DNA of 64,000 nucleotides from Aquimarina latercula DSM 2041 (GCF_000430645.1 NZ_AUMK01000015.1:84460-148459); one strand, 5' to 3'; shown: positions 43,968-55,900, numbered from the stretch's first letter. Program-made: numbers and translations. The notes: generated from the sequence alone by a model not told the origin.

Positions 43968-43997
43968 TTTGAATTGTAAAATATTTGATTACTTTTG
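43968..43997 (+). promoter_or_regulatory. Promoter of the tRNA-Tyr-Gly-Thr-tuf transcript
   Basis: TTTG at 43968-43971 and TACTTTTG at 43990-43997, 18 bases apart, form a -33/-7 pair ahead of tRNA-Tyr. It probably drives the tRNA-tuf unit. Confidence 0.7.
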
Positions 43998-44041
43998 CGC
44001 TTCGAAATTTAGAAGTTCATTCTAAAATAATGATTTTTTTT

Positions 44042-44124
44042 GGGGAGATACTCAAGCGGCCAACGAGGACAGACTGTAAATCTGTTGTTTTTTAACTTCG
44101 CAGGTTCGAATCCTGCTCTCCCCA
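44042..44124 (+). tRNA. tRNA-Tyr (anticodon GTA)
   Basis: This class II tRNA of 83 bases has acceptor arms GGGGAGA and TCTCCCC, anticodon loop CTGTAAA (GTA), a long variable arm and T-arm GGTTCGAATCC. Confidence 0.97.
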
Positions 44125-44157
44125 CAACCTTCAATTTTGATTTCAAAATTGTAAATC

Positions 44158-44230
44158 GCGGGAGTAGCTCAGTTGGTAGAGCGTCAGCCTTCCAAGCTGA
44201 ATGTCGCCAGTTCGAACCTGGTCTCCCGCT
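44158..44230 (+). tRNA. tRNA-Gly (anticodon TCC)
   Basis: The 73-base tRNA has acceptor arms GCGGGAG and CTCCCGC, anticodon loop CTTCCAA (TCC), and T-arm AGTTCGAACCT. Confidence 0.97.
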
Positions 44231-44355
44231 CTTAAAAAATACAGAGCTAATCTTGATGCATTATTAGCATTGGATTTTTAAAATAGAATGTGATGAATCG
44301 GTTTTCTTTTTATGCTAAATAAAGGACTCTGGTTTATCATTGTGTACTTTAAAAA

Positions 44356-44427
44356 GCCGGTGTAGCTCAGGGGTAGAGCGTTTCCTTGGTAAGGAAGAGG
44401 TCACGAGTTCAAATCTCGTCATTGGCT
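44356..44427 (+). tRNA. tRNA-Thr (anticodon GGT)
   Basis: The 72-base tRNA has acceptor arms GCCGGTG and CATTGGC (two G-T pairs), anticodon loop TTGGTAA (GGT) and T-arm AGTTCAAATCT. The tuf start lies 58 bases downstream. Confidence 0.96.
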
Positions 44428-44485
44428 CTTGGTTCAGAAGCATTAATTGAACACTAATATATAACTAAGATTAAATAAATTAATT

Positions 44486-45673
44486 ATGGCAAAGGAAACT
44501 TTTGATCGTTCCAAACCGCACTTAAATATTGGTACTATTGGACACGTTGATCACGGTAAAACAACTTTAACGGCTGCTATTACTAAGGTATTGGCAGATG
44601 CTGGTCTTTCTGAGGCTAGAGATTTCGATACTATCGATAACGCTCCAGAAGAAAAAGAAAGAGGTATTACAATTAATACATCTCACGTAGAATATCAAAC
44701 AGCTAACCGTCACTATGCACACGTTGACTGTCCAGGTCACGCCGATTACGTAAAGAACATGGTAACTGGTGCTGCGCAGATGGATGGTGCTATATTAGTG
44801 GTAGCTGCTACTGATGGACCTATGCCACAAACTCGTGAGCACATCCTTTTAGGACGTCAGGTAGGTATTCCAAGAATCGTTGTATTCCTTAATAAAGTGG
44901 ATATGGTTGATGACGAGGAGCTTTTAGAATTAGTAGAGATGGAAGTTAGAGATCTTCTTTCTTTCTATGAGTATGATGGAGATAATGGACCTGTAGTTGC
45001 TGGATCTGCACTTGGTGCTCTTAATGGAGAACAAAAGTGGGTTGATACGGTTTTAGAATTAATGAAAGAAGTAGATGCTTGGATTGAGGAGCCATTACGT
45101 GAAATCGATAAGGATTTCTTAATGCCGATCGAAGATGTATTCTCTATTACTGGACGTGGTACTGTAGCAACTGGTCGTATAGAAACAGGTATTGCTAACA
45201 CTGGAGATCCTGTTGAGATCATCGGTATGGGTGCTGAGAAATTAACTTCTACTATAACAGGTATTGAGATGTTCCGTCAAATCCTTGATAGAGGAGAAGC
45301 TGGAGATAACGCTGGTATCTTATTAAGAGGTATTGAGAAAACTCAGATTTCTCGTGGTATGGTAATTACTAAGCCAGGATCTGTAACTCCACACGCTAAA
45401 TTCAAAGCTGAGGTATATATCCTTAAGAAAGAAGAAGGTGGACGTCACACTCCATTCCATAATAACTACCGTCCTCAGTTCTACGTTCGTACAACTGATG
45501 TAACTGGAAACATTGCGCTTCCTGATGGAGTTGAGATGGTGATGCCTGGAGATAACTTAACTATTACTGTTGAGCTTATTCAGCCAATTGCAATGAATGT
45601 AGGTCTTCGTTTTGCTATCCGTGAAGGTGGTAGAACAGTAGGTGCCGGTCAGGTAACTGAAATTTTAGACTAA
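44486..45673 (+). CDS. tuf: Elongation factor Tu
   Basis: The 395-residue protein has the P-loop [11 protein letters not shown], the switch I Thr in [21 protein letters not shown], and NKVDMVDD. Domains 2 and 3 are complete ([13 protein letters not shown], and near the C-terminus [20 protein letters not shown]). It delivers aminoacyl-tRNA to the ribosomal A site. It is transcribed with the tRNA genes just upstream. A hairpin and tRNA-Trp follow. Confidence 0.99.
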   Translation: MAKETFDRSKPHLNIGTIGHVDHGKTTLTAAITKVLADAGLSEARDFDTIDNAPEEKERGITINTSHVEYQTANRHYAHVDCPGHADYVKNMVTGAAQMDGAILVVAATDGPMPQTREHILLGRQVGIPRIVVFLNKVDMVDDEELLELVEMEVRDLLSFYEYDGDNGPVVAGSALGALNGEQKWVDTVLELMKEVDAWIEEPLREIDKDFLMPIEDVFSITGRGTVATGRIETGIANTGDPVEIIGMGAEKLTSTITGIEMFRQILDRGEAGDNAGILLRGIEKTQISRGMVITKPGSVTPHAKFKAEVYILKKEEGGRHTPFHNNYRPQFYVRTTDVTGNIALPDGVEMVMPGDNLTITVELIQPIAMNVGLRFAIREGGRTVGAGQVTEILD

Positions 45674-45693
45674 TAATATAGATGATATAAGGA

Positions 45694-45719
45694 AAGGTAT
45701 TCGTTACGACGAATACCTT
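45694..45719 (+). terminator. Hairpin between tuf and tRNA-Trp
   Basis: AAGGTATTCGT (45694-45704) and ACGAATACCTT (45709-45719) form a perfect 11-bp stem with loop TACG. No T-run follows, so it is likely an RNA-processing or partial-termination signal rather than a full terminator. Confidence 0.55.
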
Positions 45720-45730
45720 GACTTATGTAT

Positions 45731-45803
45731 ACGGGTTTAGCTCAGTTGGTAGAGCACTGGTCTCCAAAACCAGGTGTCGGGAGTTCGAGCCTCTCAACCC
45801 GTG
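45731..45803 (+). tRNA. tRNA-Trp (anticodon CCA)
   Basis: The 73-base tRNA has acceptor arms ACGGGTT and AACCCGT, anticodon loop CTCCAAA (CCA), and T-arm AGTTCGAGCCT. It precedes secE by 90 bases, as is common in bacteria. Confidence 0.97.
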
Positions 45804-45893
45804 CTTAGAAAATTTGAATTATATATGCTTAAAAGCATAATGATTTTAAGATAAGTTTCAAGTGACAGGTTTGTCGTTAAAAAGAATAGAAAG

Positions 45894-46091
45894 ATGGCTG
45901 GATTAATAAATTATATTTCGGAATCATATAGCGAGTTGAAAAACCACGTTACTTGGACTCCTTGGGCAGAAGCACAAAGACTAACTTTAGTTACCATTGT
46001 ATTTTCTGTTATTTTTTCCTTAGCTATCTGGGGAGTGGATACTGTATTCAGTAATTTGATAGAGTATTATTTTACTTTAGTTAAATCATAA
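45894..46091 (+). CDS. secE: Preprotein translocase subunit SecE
   Basis: The 65-residue protein has the short single-helix form: an amphipathic N-terminus (LINYISESYSELKNHVTWTP) with the conserved WP, then a membrane helix (LTLVTIVFSVIFSLAIWGVD). It clamps the two halves of SecY in the translocon. It is followed 6 bases later by nusG. Confidence 0.96.
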   Translation: MAGLINYISESYSELKNHVTWTPWAEAQRLTLVTIVFSVIFSLAIWGVDTVFSNLIEYYFTLVKS

Positions 46092-46097
46092 ATTAGT

Positions 46098-46652
46098 ATG
46101 GCTGAAGTTAGTAATACAAAGAAATGGTACGTAGTACGTGCTGTAAGTGGTCAAGAAAATAAGGTTAAAGACTATATAGAGAGAGAAATCGCTCATATGG
46201 GTATGGAGGATTATGTTTCTCAGATCTTAGTTCCTACTGAAAAAGTGGTGCAAATCCGTAACGGAAAGAAAATAAATAAGGAAAGAGTGTATTTTCCTGG
46301 GTATGTTATGATAGAAGCTAACCTATCTGGAGAAATTCCTCATATAATAAAGTCTATTAATGGAGTTATTGGTTTTCTTGGAGAAGTAAAGGGTGGAGAT
46401 CCTGTTCCTTTAAGAAAAGCAGAGATTAATAGAATGTTAGGTAAGGTTGATGAACTTGCTGTAAAAACTGATAATGTTGCAATTCCTTATACTGTTGGAG
46501 AAACGGTTAAAGTAATTGATGGTCCATTTAATGGTTTTAATGGTACAGTAGAGAAAGTAAATGAAGAAAAGCGTAAGCTAGAGGTAATGGTAAAGATTTT
46601 TGGAAGAAAAACACCATTAGAATTAAGCTATATGCAAGTAGAAAAAGTATAA
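46098..46652 (+). CDS. nusG: Transcription termination/antitermination factor NusG
   Basis: The 184-residue protein has the NGN domain (KWYVVRAVSGQENKVKDYIE, YFPGYVMIEANL, VIGFLG) and the C-terminal KOW domain (VGETVKVIDGPFNGFNGTVE, IFGRKTPLELSYMQVEKV). It binds RNA polymerase near the clamp and couples it to ribosomes or Rho. It lies between secE and rplK in the classical order. Confidence 0.98.
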   Translation: MAEVSNTKKWYVVRAVSGQENKVKDYIEREIAHMGMEDYVSQILVPTEKVVQIRNGKKINKERVYFPGYVMIEANLSGEIPHIIKSINGVIGFLGEVKGGDPVPLRKAEINRMLGKVDELAVKTDNVAIPYTVGETVKVIDGPFNGFNGTVEKVNEEKRKLEVMVKIFGRKTPLELSYMQVEKV

Positions 46653-46674
46653 TAATTGTTACATTATATATCCT

Positions 46675-46711
46675 GAATTGTTCTTATTGCTTCCACTTTA
46701 TAGAACAATTC
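46675..46711 (+). promoter_or_regulatory. Stem-loop between nusG and rplK
   Basis: GAATTGTTCT (46675-46684) and AGAACAATTC (46702-46711) form a perfect 10-bp stem around a 17-base loop, 19 bases before the rplK ATG. In E. coli the L11-L1 leader is the L1 feedback site; this hairpin could play that part or act as an attenuator. Confidence 0.5.
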
Positions 46712-46729
46712 TAATTTAAAATTAGAAAA

Positions 46730-47167
46730 ATGGCTAAAGAGATAAGTAAGGTTGTAAAACTTCAAGTACGTGGAGGAGCGGCTAATCCGTCCCCACCAGT
46801 TGGACCTGCTTTAGGTGCTGCCGGAGTGAATATCATGGAATTCTGTAAGCAATTCAATGGTAGAACACAAGATAAGGCTGGTAAAGTATTACCAGTTGTT
46901 ATCAATGTTTACAAAGACAAATCTTTTGATTTTGTAATTAAAACTCCACCTGCAGCAGTTCAAATACTGGAAGCAGCAAAAACGAAAAAGGGTTCAGGAG
47001 AGCCAAATCGTAAGAAAGTAGCTAGTGTTACTTGGGATCAAGTTCGTGCAATAGCAGAAGATAAAATGCAAGATTTGAATGCATTTACTGTTGAATCTGC
47101 TATGAAAATGATAGCCGGTACCGCTCGTTCAATGGGTGTAACTGTAAAAGGACAAGCTCCTTTTTAA
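46730..47167 (+). CDS. rplK: 50S ribosomal protein uL11
   Basis: The 145-residue protein begins [20 protein letters not shown], includes [16 protein letters not shown], and ends with the RNA-binding domain ([20 protein letters not shown]). It forms the GTPase-associated centre with 23S rRNA. All conserved segments are present. Confidence 0.99.
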   Translation: MAKEISKVVKLQVRGGAANPSPPVGPALGAAGVNIMEFCKQFNGRTQDKAGKVLPVVINVYKDKSFDFVIKTPPAAVQILEAAKTKKGSGEPNRKKVASVTWDQVRAIAEDKMQDLNAFTVESAMKMIAGTARSMGVTVKGQAPF

Positions 47168-47185
47168 TCCAAAAACGTGTAGAAA

Positions 47186-47881
47186 ATGGCAAAAGTAACT
47201 AAAAAGCAAAAAGAAGTTAGAGCTAAAGTTGAAAAGAATAAATCATATTCAGTAGACGAAGCTTCTGCTTTAGTAAAAGAAATAACAAACGTAAATTTTG
47301 ATGCATCTGTAGATTTAGCAGTTCGTTTGAACGTAGATCCACGTAAAGCTAATCAAATGGTACGTGGTGTGGTAACTTTACCTCACGGAACAGGAAAGGA
47401 TGTTAAAGTTCTTGCATTGGTAACACCAGATAAAGAAGCTGAAGCTAAAGAAGCTGGTGCTGATTTTGTAGGTCTTGATGAGTATCTTGATAAAATCAAA
47501 GGTGGATGGACTGATGTAGATGTGATTATCACTATGCCAAGTGTGATGGGTAAATTAGGTCCATTAGGTCGAGTTTTAGGACCTCGTGGTTTAATGCCTA
47601 ACCCAAAGACTGGTACTGTAACTATGGATATAGCTAAGGCTGTTTCTGATGTTAAAGCTGGTAAGATAGATTTCAAAGTTGATAAGACAGGAATCGTTCA
47701 CGCTGCAATTGGGAAGTCATCTTTTTCTGCTGATAAGATAGCAGGAAATGCAAAAGAATTATTAACAACATTGGTGAAGTTAAAACCTGTGGCTGCTAAA
47801 GGTGTATATATAAAATCTATTTATATGTCTTCTACTATGAGCCCTAGTTTAGAAATTGATTCTAAGCACTTTGCTGGGTAA
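47186..47881 (+). CDS. rplA: 50S ribosomal protein uL1
   Basis: The 231-residue protein has the L1 stalk pattern: [60 protein letters not shown], and the C-terminal [17 protein letters not shown]. It starts 18 bases after rplK. In many bacteria L1 also represses its own operon. Confidence 0.99.
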   Translation: MAKVTKKQKEVRAKVEKNKSYSVDEASALVKEITNVNFDASVDLAVRLNVDPRKANQMVRGVVTLPHGTGKDVKVLALVTPDKEAEAKEAGADFVGLDEYLDKIKGGWTDVDVIITMPSVMGKLGPLGRVLGPRGLMPNPKTGTVTMDIAKAVSDVKAGKIDFKVDKTGIVHAAIGKSSFSADKIAGNAKELLTTLVKLKPVAAKGVYIKSIYMSSTMSPSLEIDSKHFAG

Positions 47882-47896
47882 TTAAGATATACGATT

Positions 47897-48418
47897 ATGA
47901 CAAGAGAAGAAAAATCACAAGTAATTGAAGACTTAACTGCTCAGTTAGCTGAAAACTCTAATATTTATTTAGCTGATATTTCAGGATTAGATGCAGGAAC
48001 AACTTCAAATTTACGTAGAGCTTGTTTTAAAGCTAACGTATCATTAAAAGTAATTAAGAATACGCTCCTTGCTAAGGCAATGGAGAAATCAGATAAGGAG
48101 TTTGGAGAATTACCTGAGGTATTAAAAGGTAATACTTCTATTATGTTTTCCGAAACTGGAAATGCACCAGCGAAGGTTATTAAAGAGTTTCGTAAGAAAT
48201 CTGAGAAGCCTGTATTAAAAGGAGCTTTCGTAGAGTCAGCGATTTTTGTTGGTGATGAGAATCTAGAAGCACTTGTTAATATCAAGTCTAAGGAAGAAGT
48301 TATCGGAGATATTATTGGCTTATTACAATCACCTGCTAAGAATGTTATTTCAGCATTAAAGTCAAGTGGTGGTACTATTGCTGGTATTCTTAAAACATTA
48401 TCCGAAAAAGAAGGATAA
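47897..48418 (+). CDS. rplJ: 50S ribosomal protein uL10
   Basis: The 173-residue protein has the N-terminal rRNA-binding part (NIYLADISGLDAGTTSNLRR, KVIKNTLLAKAMEK) and a C-terminal helix that carries the L7/L12 dimers (NVISALKSSGGTIAGILKTL). It begins 15 bases after rplA. Confidence 0.98.
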   Translation: MTREEKSQVIEDLTAQLAENSNIYLADISGLDAGTTSNLRRACFKANVSLKVIKNTLLAKAMEKSDKEFGELPEVLKGNTSIMFSETGNAPAKVIKEFRKKSEKPVLKGAFVESAIFVGDENLEALVNIKSKEEVIGDIIGLLQSPAKNVISALKSSGGTIAGILKTLSEKEG

Positions 48419-48487
48419 TCTAAGCGTGTACGCACTTTTTAACAAATTATATTTCAATTAAAAAAAAATTATTTAAAACGATAGAAA

Positions 48488-48862
48488 ATGGCAGATTTAA
48501 AAGATTTCGCAGAACAATTAGTTAACTTAACTGTAAAAGAAGTTAATGAATTAGCAGATATACTAAAAGAAGAGTATGGTATTGAGCCTGCTGCTGCTGC
48601 AGTAGCTGTTGCTGCTGGTGGTGCTGGTGGTGGTGAAGCTGCAGAAGAAAAATCAGAATTTGATGTAATTCTTAAAGCTCCAGGAGGTGCTAAGTTAGCA
48701 GTTGTAAAATTAGTAAAAGAATTAACTGGTCTAGGTCTTAAAGACGCTAAAGGATTAGTTGATGGTGCTCCAAGTGCAATCAAAGAAGGAGTAGCAAAAG
48801 ATGAAGCAGAAGCTCTTAAAGCTCAATTAGAAGAGGCTGGAGCAGAGGTTGAGCTTAAGTAA
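48488..48862 (+). CDS. rplL: 50S ribosomal protein bL12
   Basis: The 124-residue protein has the N-terminal dimerisation helices ([20 protein letters not shown]), an Ala/Gly-rich hinge and the C-terminal factor-binding domain ([40 protein letters not shown]). It recruits GTPase factors. It lies 69 bases after rplJ. Confidence 0.99.
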   Translation: MADLKDFAEQLVNLTVKEVNELADILKEEYGIEPAAAAVAVAAGGAGGGEAAEEKSEFDVILKAPGGAKLAVVKLVKELTGLGLKDAKGLVDGAPSAIKEGVAKDEAEALKAQLEEAGAEVELK

Positions 48863-48884
48863 GCTTACCAAATATTGACATAGA

Positions 48885-48921
48885 GGTTTAGACCTGGAGA
48901 ATTTTCTCTAAGGTCTAAACC
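48885..48921 (+). terminator. Attenuator-like hairpin between rplL and rpoB
   Basis: GGTTTAGACC (48885-48894) and GGTCTAAACC (48912-48921) form a perfect 10-bp stem with a 17-base loop that can form an inner hairpin. A TTTT tract follows. In many bacteria an attenuator at this point cuts rpoBC transcription relative to the ribosomal genes, and this hairpin fits that role. Confidence 0.65.
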
Positions 48922-48991
48922 ATTTTGCGTATATAAATATGATGTATTAAAATACGCTGTTTTTTAAATTTTAATTTAATTCCGTCCATTG

Positions 48992-51900
48992 ATGTTAGCA
49001 ACGCAAACTGAAAGATTGAATTTTTCTTCCGTAAAGAATAGACCTGATTATCCTGATTTCTTGGATATACAGATCAAATCCTTTCAAGACTTTTTTCAAT
49101 TAGAAACAAAGTCAGAAGAAAGAGGAAATGAAGGTCTTTATAATACCTTCATGGAAAATTTCCCGATTACGGACACACGTAATCAATTTGTACTTGAATT
49201 TTTAGACTACTTTGTAGACCCACCAAGATATGATTTGCAAGAATGTATAGAGAGAGGTCTTACATATAGTGTTCCGCTTAAGGCGCGTCTAAAACTTTTC
49301 TGTACCGATCCTGAACACGAAGATTTTGAGACGATTGTACAGGACGTATATTTAGGAACAATTCCTTATATGACTCCTAGTGGTACATTCTGTATTAATG
49401 GAGCAGAACGTGTTGTTGTATCTCAATTACACCGTTCACCAGGTGTTTTCTTTGGACAATCATTCCATGCAAATGGAACTAAGCTATATTCTGCAAGAGT
49501 AATTCCTTTTAAAGGATCTTGGATAGAATTTGCAACAGATATCAATAGCGTTATGTACGCATATATTGATAGAAAGAAAAAATTACCAGTAACTACTCTT
49601 TTCCGTGCTATCGGGTTTGAAAGAGATAAGGATATTTTAGAAATTTTTGATCTTGCAGAAGAAGTAAAAGTTTCTAAATCTGGATTGAAAAAAGTACTAG
49701 GGCGTAAGTTAGCGGCACGTGTATTAAATACATGGCATGAGGATTTCGTAGATGAGGATACAGGAGAGGTTGTTTCTATAGAGCGTAACGAAATTGTATT
49801 AGATCGTGATACTGTTCTTGATAAAGATCACTTAGATGAGATCGTGGATTCTGGAGCTAAAACTATTTTGCTTCATAAAGAAGATAATCAGAAAGGTGAT
49901 TATGCGATAATCCATAATACATTACAAAAGGATCCTACGAATTCTGAAAAGGAAGCCGTAGAACATATATACCGTCAATTACGTAATGCAGAACCGCCTG
50001 ATGAGGAGACTGCAAGGGGTATTATTGACAAGTTATTCTTCTCTGATCAACGTTACAACCTTGGTGAAGTAGGTCGTTATAGAATGAATAAAAAATTAGG
50101 TCTTAATATTGAAATGGATAAGCAAGTGCTTACTAAAGAAGATATTATTACTATTATAAAATACTTAATTGAGTTAATCAATTCAAAAGCTGAGATTGAT
50201 GATATTGATCACCTTTCTAACCGTCGTGTAAGAACTGTAGGAGAACAATTATCACAACAGTTTGGAGTTGGTCTAGCACGTATGGCACGTACAATTCGTG
50301 AGCGTATGAATGTTAGAGATAATGAAGTATTTACACCTATTGATTTGATTAATGCAAAGACATTGTCTTCTGTAATTAATTCTTTCTTCGGTACGAATCA
50401 GTTATCTCAGTTTATGGATCAAACGAATCCATTAGCAGAGATTACGCACAAGCGTCGACTTTCTGCTTTAGGACCAGGTGGTTTATCAAGAGAGCGTGCT
50501 GGTTTCGAGGTTCGAGATGTACATTATACACACTATGGTCGTTTATGTCCAATTGAAACTCCAGAAGGACCGAATATTGGATTAATATCTTCACTAGCAG
50601 TTTTTGCCAAAGTGAATTCAATGGGGTTCTTAGAAACTCCTTACCGTAAAGTTGAAGATGGAAAAGTAGATTTAAGTGAGTTTAGATACTTAAGTGCGGA
50701 GGAAGAGGAAGAAAAATTAATAATGCAAGCGAACTTGCCGTTAGAAGAAGATGGTAAGATTCAAAGTGATAAGGTAATTGCTCGTATGGAAGGTGACTTC
50801 CCGGTGATAGAACCATCATCTGTAAATTATGCTGATGTTGCTCCTAATCAAATTGCCTCTATTTCTGCATCTTTAATTCCTTTCTTAGAACATGATGATG
50901 CGAACCGTGCATTGATGGGATCGAATATGATGCGTCAGGCAGTACCATTATTAAGAGTTGATGCACCAATTGTTGGTACAGGACTAGAGCGTCAAGTAGC
51001 TTCAGATTCTCGTGTATTAATTAACTCAGAAGGAGCAGGAGTTGTTGAGTATGTAGATGCACAAAAGATAACTATTAAGTATGATAGAACGGAAGAACAA
51101 AGAATGGTAAGTTTTGATAGTGATTCTAAAACTTATAACCTTATTAAATTCCGTAAAACGAATCAAGGTACTTCTATTAATCTTAAACCGATCGTAAGAG
51201 TTGGTGATAGAGTAAATAAAGGACAGGTTCTATGTCAAGGTTATGCAACTGAAAATGGAGAACTTGCTTTAGGAAGAAATATGAAGGTTGCCTTCATGCC
51301 TTGGAAAGGATATAACTTTGAGGATGCAATCGTAATTTCTGAGAAGGTTGTTAGAGATGATATCTTTACTTCTATTCATATCGATGAGTACTCTTTAGAA
51401 GTAAGAGATACTAAGTTAGGGAATGAAGAATTAACTAACGATATTCCTAATGTTTCTGAAGAAGCGACTAAGGATCTTGATGAAAACGGAATGATCCGTG
51501 TTGGTGCTGAGATTAAGCCAGGAGATATTCTTATCGGTAAGATTACGCCAAAAGGAGAAAGTGATCCTACACCAGAAGAGAAATTATTAAGAGCTATCTT
51601 TGGTGATAAAGCTGGAGATGTTAAGGATGCTTCTTTAAAAGCTTCACCATCTTTACACGGTGTTGTTATAGATAAGAAATTATTTGCTCGTGCGATAAAA
51701 GATAAGCGTAAGCGTTCTCAGGATAAAGAAGATATTTCAATCTTAGAGCGATCGTATGACGCTAAATTTGCATTATTAAAGGCAGAGTTAGTAGATAAAT
51801 TATTCGTAATCGTTGGAGGTAAAACTTCGCAAGGAGTTATTAACGATTTAGGAGAAGAAGTACTTCCAAAAGGTAAGAAGTTTACTCAAAAAATGCTTAA

Positions 51901-52801
51901 TAGTGTTGATGATTATGCTCATCTTACTAAAGGGACTTGGACTACTGATGATAGTCTTAATAAGATGGTTGCGGATCTTATCCATAACTTTAAGATTAAA
52001 GAAAATGATTTACAAGGTAACTTGCGTAGAGAGAAATTTACGATCTCTGTGGGAGATGAATTACCTTCTGGAATTATAAAACTTGCTAAAGTTTACATTG
52101 CTAAAAAACGTAAACTAAAAGTAGGTGATAAGATGGCAGGTCGTCACGGTAACAAAGGTATTGTTGCCCGTATCGTAAGAGAAGAAGATATGCCATTCTT
52201 AGAAGATGGAACACCAGTAGATATTGTATTGAATCCACTAGGGGTACCTTCTCGTATGAATATTGGTCAGATCTATGAAACTGTACTAGGTTGGGCTGGT
52301 CAGAAATTAGGTAGAAAATATGCTACTCCAATTTTTGATGGAGCTTCTTTAGATCAGATTAATGAATTTACAGATGAAGCTGGTATTCCAAGATTTGGTC
52401 ATACATATTTATATGATGGTGGTACAGGAGATCGTTTTGATCAACCGGCAACTGTAGGTGTGATTTACATGCTTAAGTTAGGTCATATGGTTGATGACAA
52501 AATGCACGCACGTTCTATTGGTCCTTATTCATTGATTACTCAGCAACCACTTGGTGGTAAAGCTCAGTTTGGAGGTCAGCGTTTTGGAGAGATGGAAGTT
52601 TGGGCATTAGAGGCATATGGTGCTTCTGCTACCCTTCGTGAGATATTGACTGTTAAATCTGATGATGTTATAGGAAGAGCTAAAACATACGAAAGTATTG
52701 TTAAAGGTGAGCCTATGCCAGAACCTGGATTACCAGAATCATTCAACGTACTTATGCACGAATTGAAAGGTCTTGGTCTAGATATCAGATTAGAAGAATA
52801 A
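48992..52801 (+). CDS. rpoB: RNA polymerase beta subunit
   Basis: The 1269-residue protein starts at the ATG at 48992; TTG at 48989 precedes it. It contains [20 protein letters not shown], the rifampicin-region segment [20 protein letters not shown] with [39 protein letters not shown], and the C-terminal [20 protein letters not shown]. It forms the catalytic core with beta-prime. Confidence 0.99.
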   Translation: MLATQTERLNFSSVKNRPDYPDFLDIQIKSFQDFFQLETKSEERGNEGLYNTFMENFPITDTRNQFVLEFLDYFVDPPRYDLQECIERGLTYSVPLKARLKLFCTDPEHEDFETIVQDVYLGTIPYMTPSGTFCINGAERVVVSQLHRSPGVFFGQSFHANGTKLYSARVIPFKGSWIEFATDINSVMYAYIDRKKKLPVTTLFRAIGFERDKDILEIFDLAEEVKVSKSGLKKVLGRKLAARVLNTWHEDFVDEDTGEVVSIERNEIVLDRDTVLDKDHLDEIVDSGAKTILLHKEDNQKGDYAIIHNTLQKDPTNSEKEAVEHIYRQLRNAEPPDEETARGIIDKLFFSDQRYNLGEVGRYRMNKKLGLNIEMDKQVLTKEDIITIIKYLIELINSKAEIDDIDHLSNRRVRTVGEQLSQQFGVGLARMARTIRERMNVRDNEVFTPIDLINAKTLSSVINSFFGTNQLSQFMDQTNPLAEITHKRRLSALGPGGLSRERAGFEVRDVHYTHYGRLCPIETPEGPNIGLISSLAVFAKVNSMGFLETPYRKVEDGKVDLSEFRYLSAEEEEEKLIMQANLPLEEDGKIQSDKVIARMEGDFPVIEPSSVNYADVAPNQIASISASLIPFLEHDDANRALMGSNMMRQAVPLLRVDAPIVGTGLERQVASDSRVLINSEGAGVVEYVDAQKITIKYDRTEEQRMVSFDSDSKTYNLIKFRKTNQGTSINLKPIVRVGDRVNKGQVLCQGYATENGELALGRNMKVAFMPWKGYNFEDAIVISEKVVRDDIFTSIHIDEYSLEVRDTKLGNEELTNDIPNVSEEATKDLDENGMIRVGAEIKPGDILIGKITPKGESDPTPEEKLLRAIFGDKAGDVKDASLKASPSLHGVVIDKKLFARAIKDKRKRSQDKEDISILERSYDAKFALLKAELVDKLFVIVGGKTSQGVINDLGEEVLPKGKKFTQKMLNSVDDYAHLTKGTWTTDDSLNKMVADLIHNFKIKENDLQGNLRREKFTISVGDELPSGIIKLAKVYIAKKRKLKVGDKMAGRHGNKGIVARIVREEDMPFLEDGTPVDIVLNPLGVPSRMNIGQIYETVLGWAGQKLGRKYATPIFDGASLDQINEFTDEAGIPRFGHTYLYDGGTGDRFDQPATVGVIYMLKLGHMVDDKMHARSIGPYSLITQQPLGGKAQFGGQRFGEMEVWALEAYGASATLREILTVKSDDVIGRAKTYESIVKGEPMPEPGLPESFNVLMHELKGLGLDIRLEE

Positions 52802-52816
52802 TATAGATTAGGAAAT

Positions 52817-52844
52817 CGTACCCCGAGAGTAATCAAAGGGTACG
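52817..52844 (+). promoter_or_regulatory. Small hairpin between rpoB and rpoC
   Basis: CGTACCC (52817-52823) and GGGTACG (52838-52844) form a 7-bp stem with a 14-base loop in the 100-base rpoB-rpoC gap. No T-run follows; a processing site is possible. Confidence 0.35.
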
Positions 52845-52901
52845 TTTACACTATTTGTTATTCAAAATTAAATTACAATAATTCTTAAGTAACCATATAT
52901 T

Positions 52902-55900
52902 ATGGCAAGAAATAATGATAAGAATGCAGTAAAGAGATTTAATAAGATCTCGATAGGTTTGGCATCTCCTGAGTCTGTTTTAGCAGCATCGCAAGGAGAG
53001 GTTCTTAAGCCTGAAACTATTAATTATCGTACTCACAAACCAGAACGTGATGGTTTGTTCTGTGAGCGTATTTTTGGACCTGTTAAGGACTTTGAGTGTG
53101 CTTGTGGTAAATATAAAAGAATTCGTTATAAAGGGATCGTATGTGATCGATGTGGTGTAGAAGTAACGGAAAAGAAAGTTCGTAGAGATCGTGTTGGTCA
53201 CATTAATTTAGTTGTACCAGTTGCACATATTTGGTATTTCCGTTCGCTACCTAACAAAATAGGATATTTATTAGGTCTTCCTTCTAAGAAGCTGGATATG
53301 ATTATTTACTACGAACGTTATGTAGTAATACAACCAGGTATCGCAAAGAATGAAGAAGGTGAGCCAGTTCAGAAAATGGACTTTCTTACAGAAGAAGAGT
53401 ATCTTAATATTTTAGATAGTCTTCCTCAAGAGAACTTATATCTAGATGATACAGATCCTAATAAGTTCATCGCTAAGATGGGTGCAGAGTGTCTTATCGA
53501 AATTCTAAAAAGAATTGATCTTGATGAGTTATCTTACGAGTTAAGACATAAGGCAAATAATGAAACTTCTAAGCAGCGTAAAACGGAGGCTTTAAAGCGC
53601 CTTCAGGTTGTAGAATCTTTACGTGATGCAAATAAGAATAGAGAAAATCGTCCAGAATGGATGATTCTTAAAGTGGTTCCGGTAATCCCGCCAGAATTAC
53701 GTCCGTTAGTACCATTAGATGGTGGTCGTTTTGCTACATCAGATTTAAATGACTTATATCGTCGTGTAATAATTCGTAACAATCGTTTGAAGCGTTTGAT
53801 GGAAATCAAAGCTCCAGAAGTAATTTTACGTAATGAAAAGCGTATGCTACAAGAATCTGTAGATTCTTTGTTTGATAATACTCGTAAAGCTTCTGCAGTT
53901 AAAACTGATTCTAACAGACCTTTAAAATCGCTTTCGGATTCTTTAAAAGGTAAGCAAGGACGTTTCCGTCAGAACTTACTAGGTAAACGTGTGGATTATT
54001 CTGCTCGTTCTGTAATTGTTGTAGGACCAGAATTGAAATTATTCGAATGTGGTCTTCCTAAGAATATGGCAGCAGAATTATACAAACCATTTGTAATCAG
54101 AAAATTGATAGAACGTGGTATTGTAAAGACAGTAAAATCTGCTAAAAAAATTATCGATAGAAAAGAGCCTGTAGTTTGGGATATCTTGGAGAATGTTCTT
54201 AAAGGACATCCAGTATTACTAAACCGTGCTCCTACGCTTCACCGTTTAGGTATTCAGGCATTCCAGCCAAAACTTATTGAAGGTAAAGCAATACAGTTAC
54301 ACCCATTAGTGTGTACAGCATTTAATGCCGATTTTGATGGAGATCAAATGGCGGTGCATTTACCATTAGGACCAGAAGCAATATTGGAAGCACAATTATT
54401 AATGTTAGCTTCTCATAACATTCTGAATCCTGCTAATGGTTCGCCGGTTACTGTACCTTCTCAGGATATGGTACTGGGTCTGTATTATATGACTAAATCA
54501 CGTAGATCAACACCTGAGTTAGAAATTAAAGGTGAGGATTTAACGTTCTATTCTCCAGAAGAAGTAGTTATTGCTTATAACGAAAAACGTCTTGATATTA
54601 ACGCTAATATTAAGGTTAGAACAAAAGATATCGAAGATGGAGAAGTGGTAACTAAAATTATAGAAACTACTACAGGTAGAGTTTTATTTAATGAAAAAGT
54701 TCCTGAAAAAGCTGGTTATATTAATGAAGTATTAACCAAAAAATCTCTTAGAGATATTATTGGAGGTATTTTAAAAGTAACTAGTGTACCAGAAACTGCT
54801 GCTTTCTTAGATGAAATTAAAACGTTAGGATATAACTTCGCATTTAGAGGAGGATTATCCTTTAGTTTAGGTGATATTATTATTCCTGCAGAGAAGCATA
54901 AAATGATCGCTGATGCTAACGGTCAGGTAGACAATATAGTTGCTAATTATAACATGGGTCTTATAACTAATAATGAGCGTTATAACCAGGTAATTGATAT
55001 ATGGACATCGACCAATGCGGAATTGACAGAATTGTCAATGAAACGTATTAGAGAGGATCAGCAAGGGTTTAACTCAGTATATATGATGCTTGATTCTGGA
55101 GCCAGGGGATCTAAAGAACAGATTCGTCAGCTTACAGGTATGCGTGGATTAATGGCAAAACCAAAGAAATCGAATTCAGCTGGTGGAGAGATTATTGAGA
55201 ATCCAATTCTTTCTAACTTTAAAGAAGGTCTTTCGATTCTTGAGTACTTTATCTCAACACACGGTGCTCGTAAAGGTCTTGCGGATACTGCACTTAAAAC
55301 TGCGGATGCTGGATACCTTACACGTCGTTTAGTTGATGTTGCACAAGATGTTATTGTTAATATCGAAGATTGTGGAACATTACGTGGGGTAGAGGTTACT
55401 CCTTTGAAGAAAAATGAAGAAATTATTGAAGGTCTTGCTGCTAGAATTACCGGTAGGACTTCATTAGTAGATGTTATAAACCCTCTAACTCAGGAAGTGC
55501 TTGTAGAAGCAGGAGTTGAGATTGATGATGTAACTGCTAAAAACATTGAGAATTCTCCAGTAGAATCTGTAGAAGTTCGTTCAGCATTAACTTGTGAGGC
55601 TAAAAAAGGTATTTGTGTAAAATGTTATGGTCGTAACCTAGCAACTGGTAAAACAGTTCAGCGTGGTGAGGCAGTTGGTGTTGTGGCAGCTCAATCGATT
55701 GGAGAGCCTGGAACTCAGCTTACATTGCGTACATTCCACGTAGGAGGTATTGCAAGTAACATTTCTGAAGAAAATCAATTGAAGTCTAAATTTGCTGGTA
55801 AGGCAGAGATAGATGAATTGAAAACTGTTAAAGGTCAAGATTCTGACGGAAATGAAATTGATGTGGTAATCTCTCGTACTTCTGAAGTTAAGGTTGTAGA

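Noticed and set aside
44040..44267. Plus-strand frame over the tRNA cluster
   Set aside because: It is an accidental frame through tRNA-Tyr and tRNA-Gly sequences.
47965..48435. Long minus-strand frame antisense to rplJ
   Set aside because: It is a shadow of the ribosomal gene; the opposite strand is clearly the coding one.
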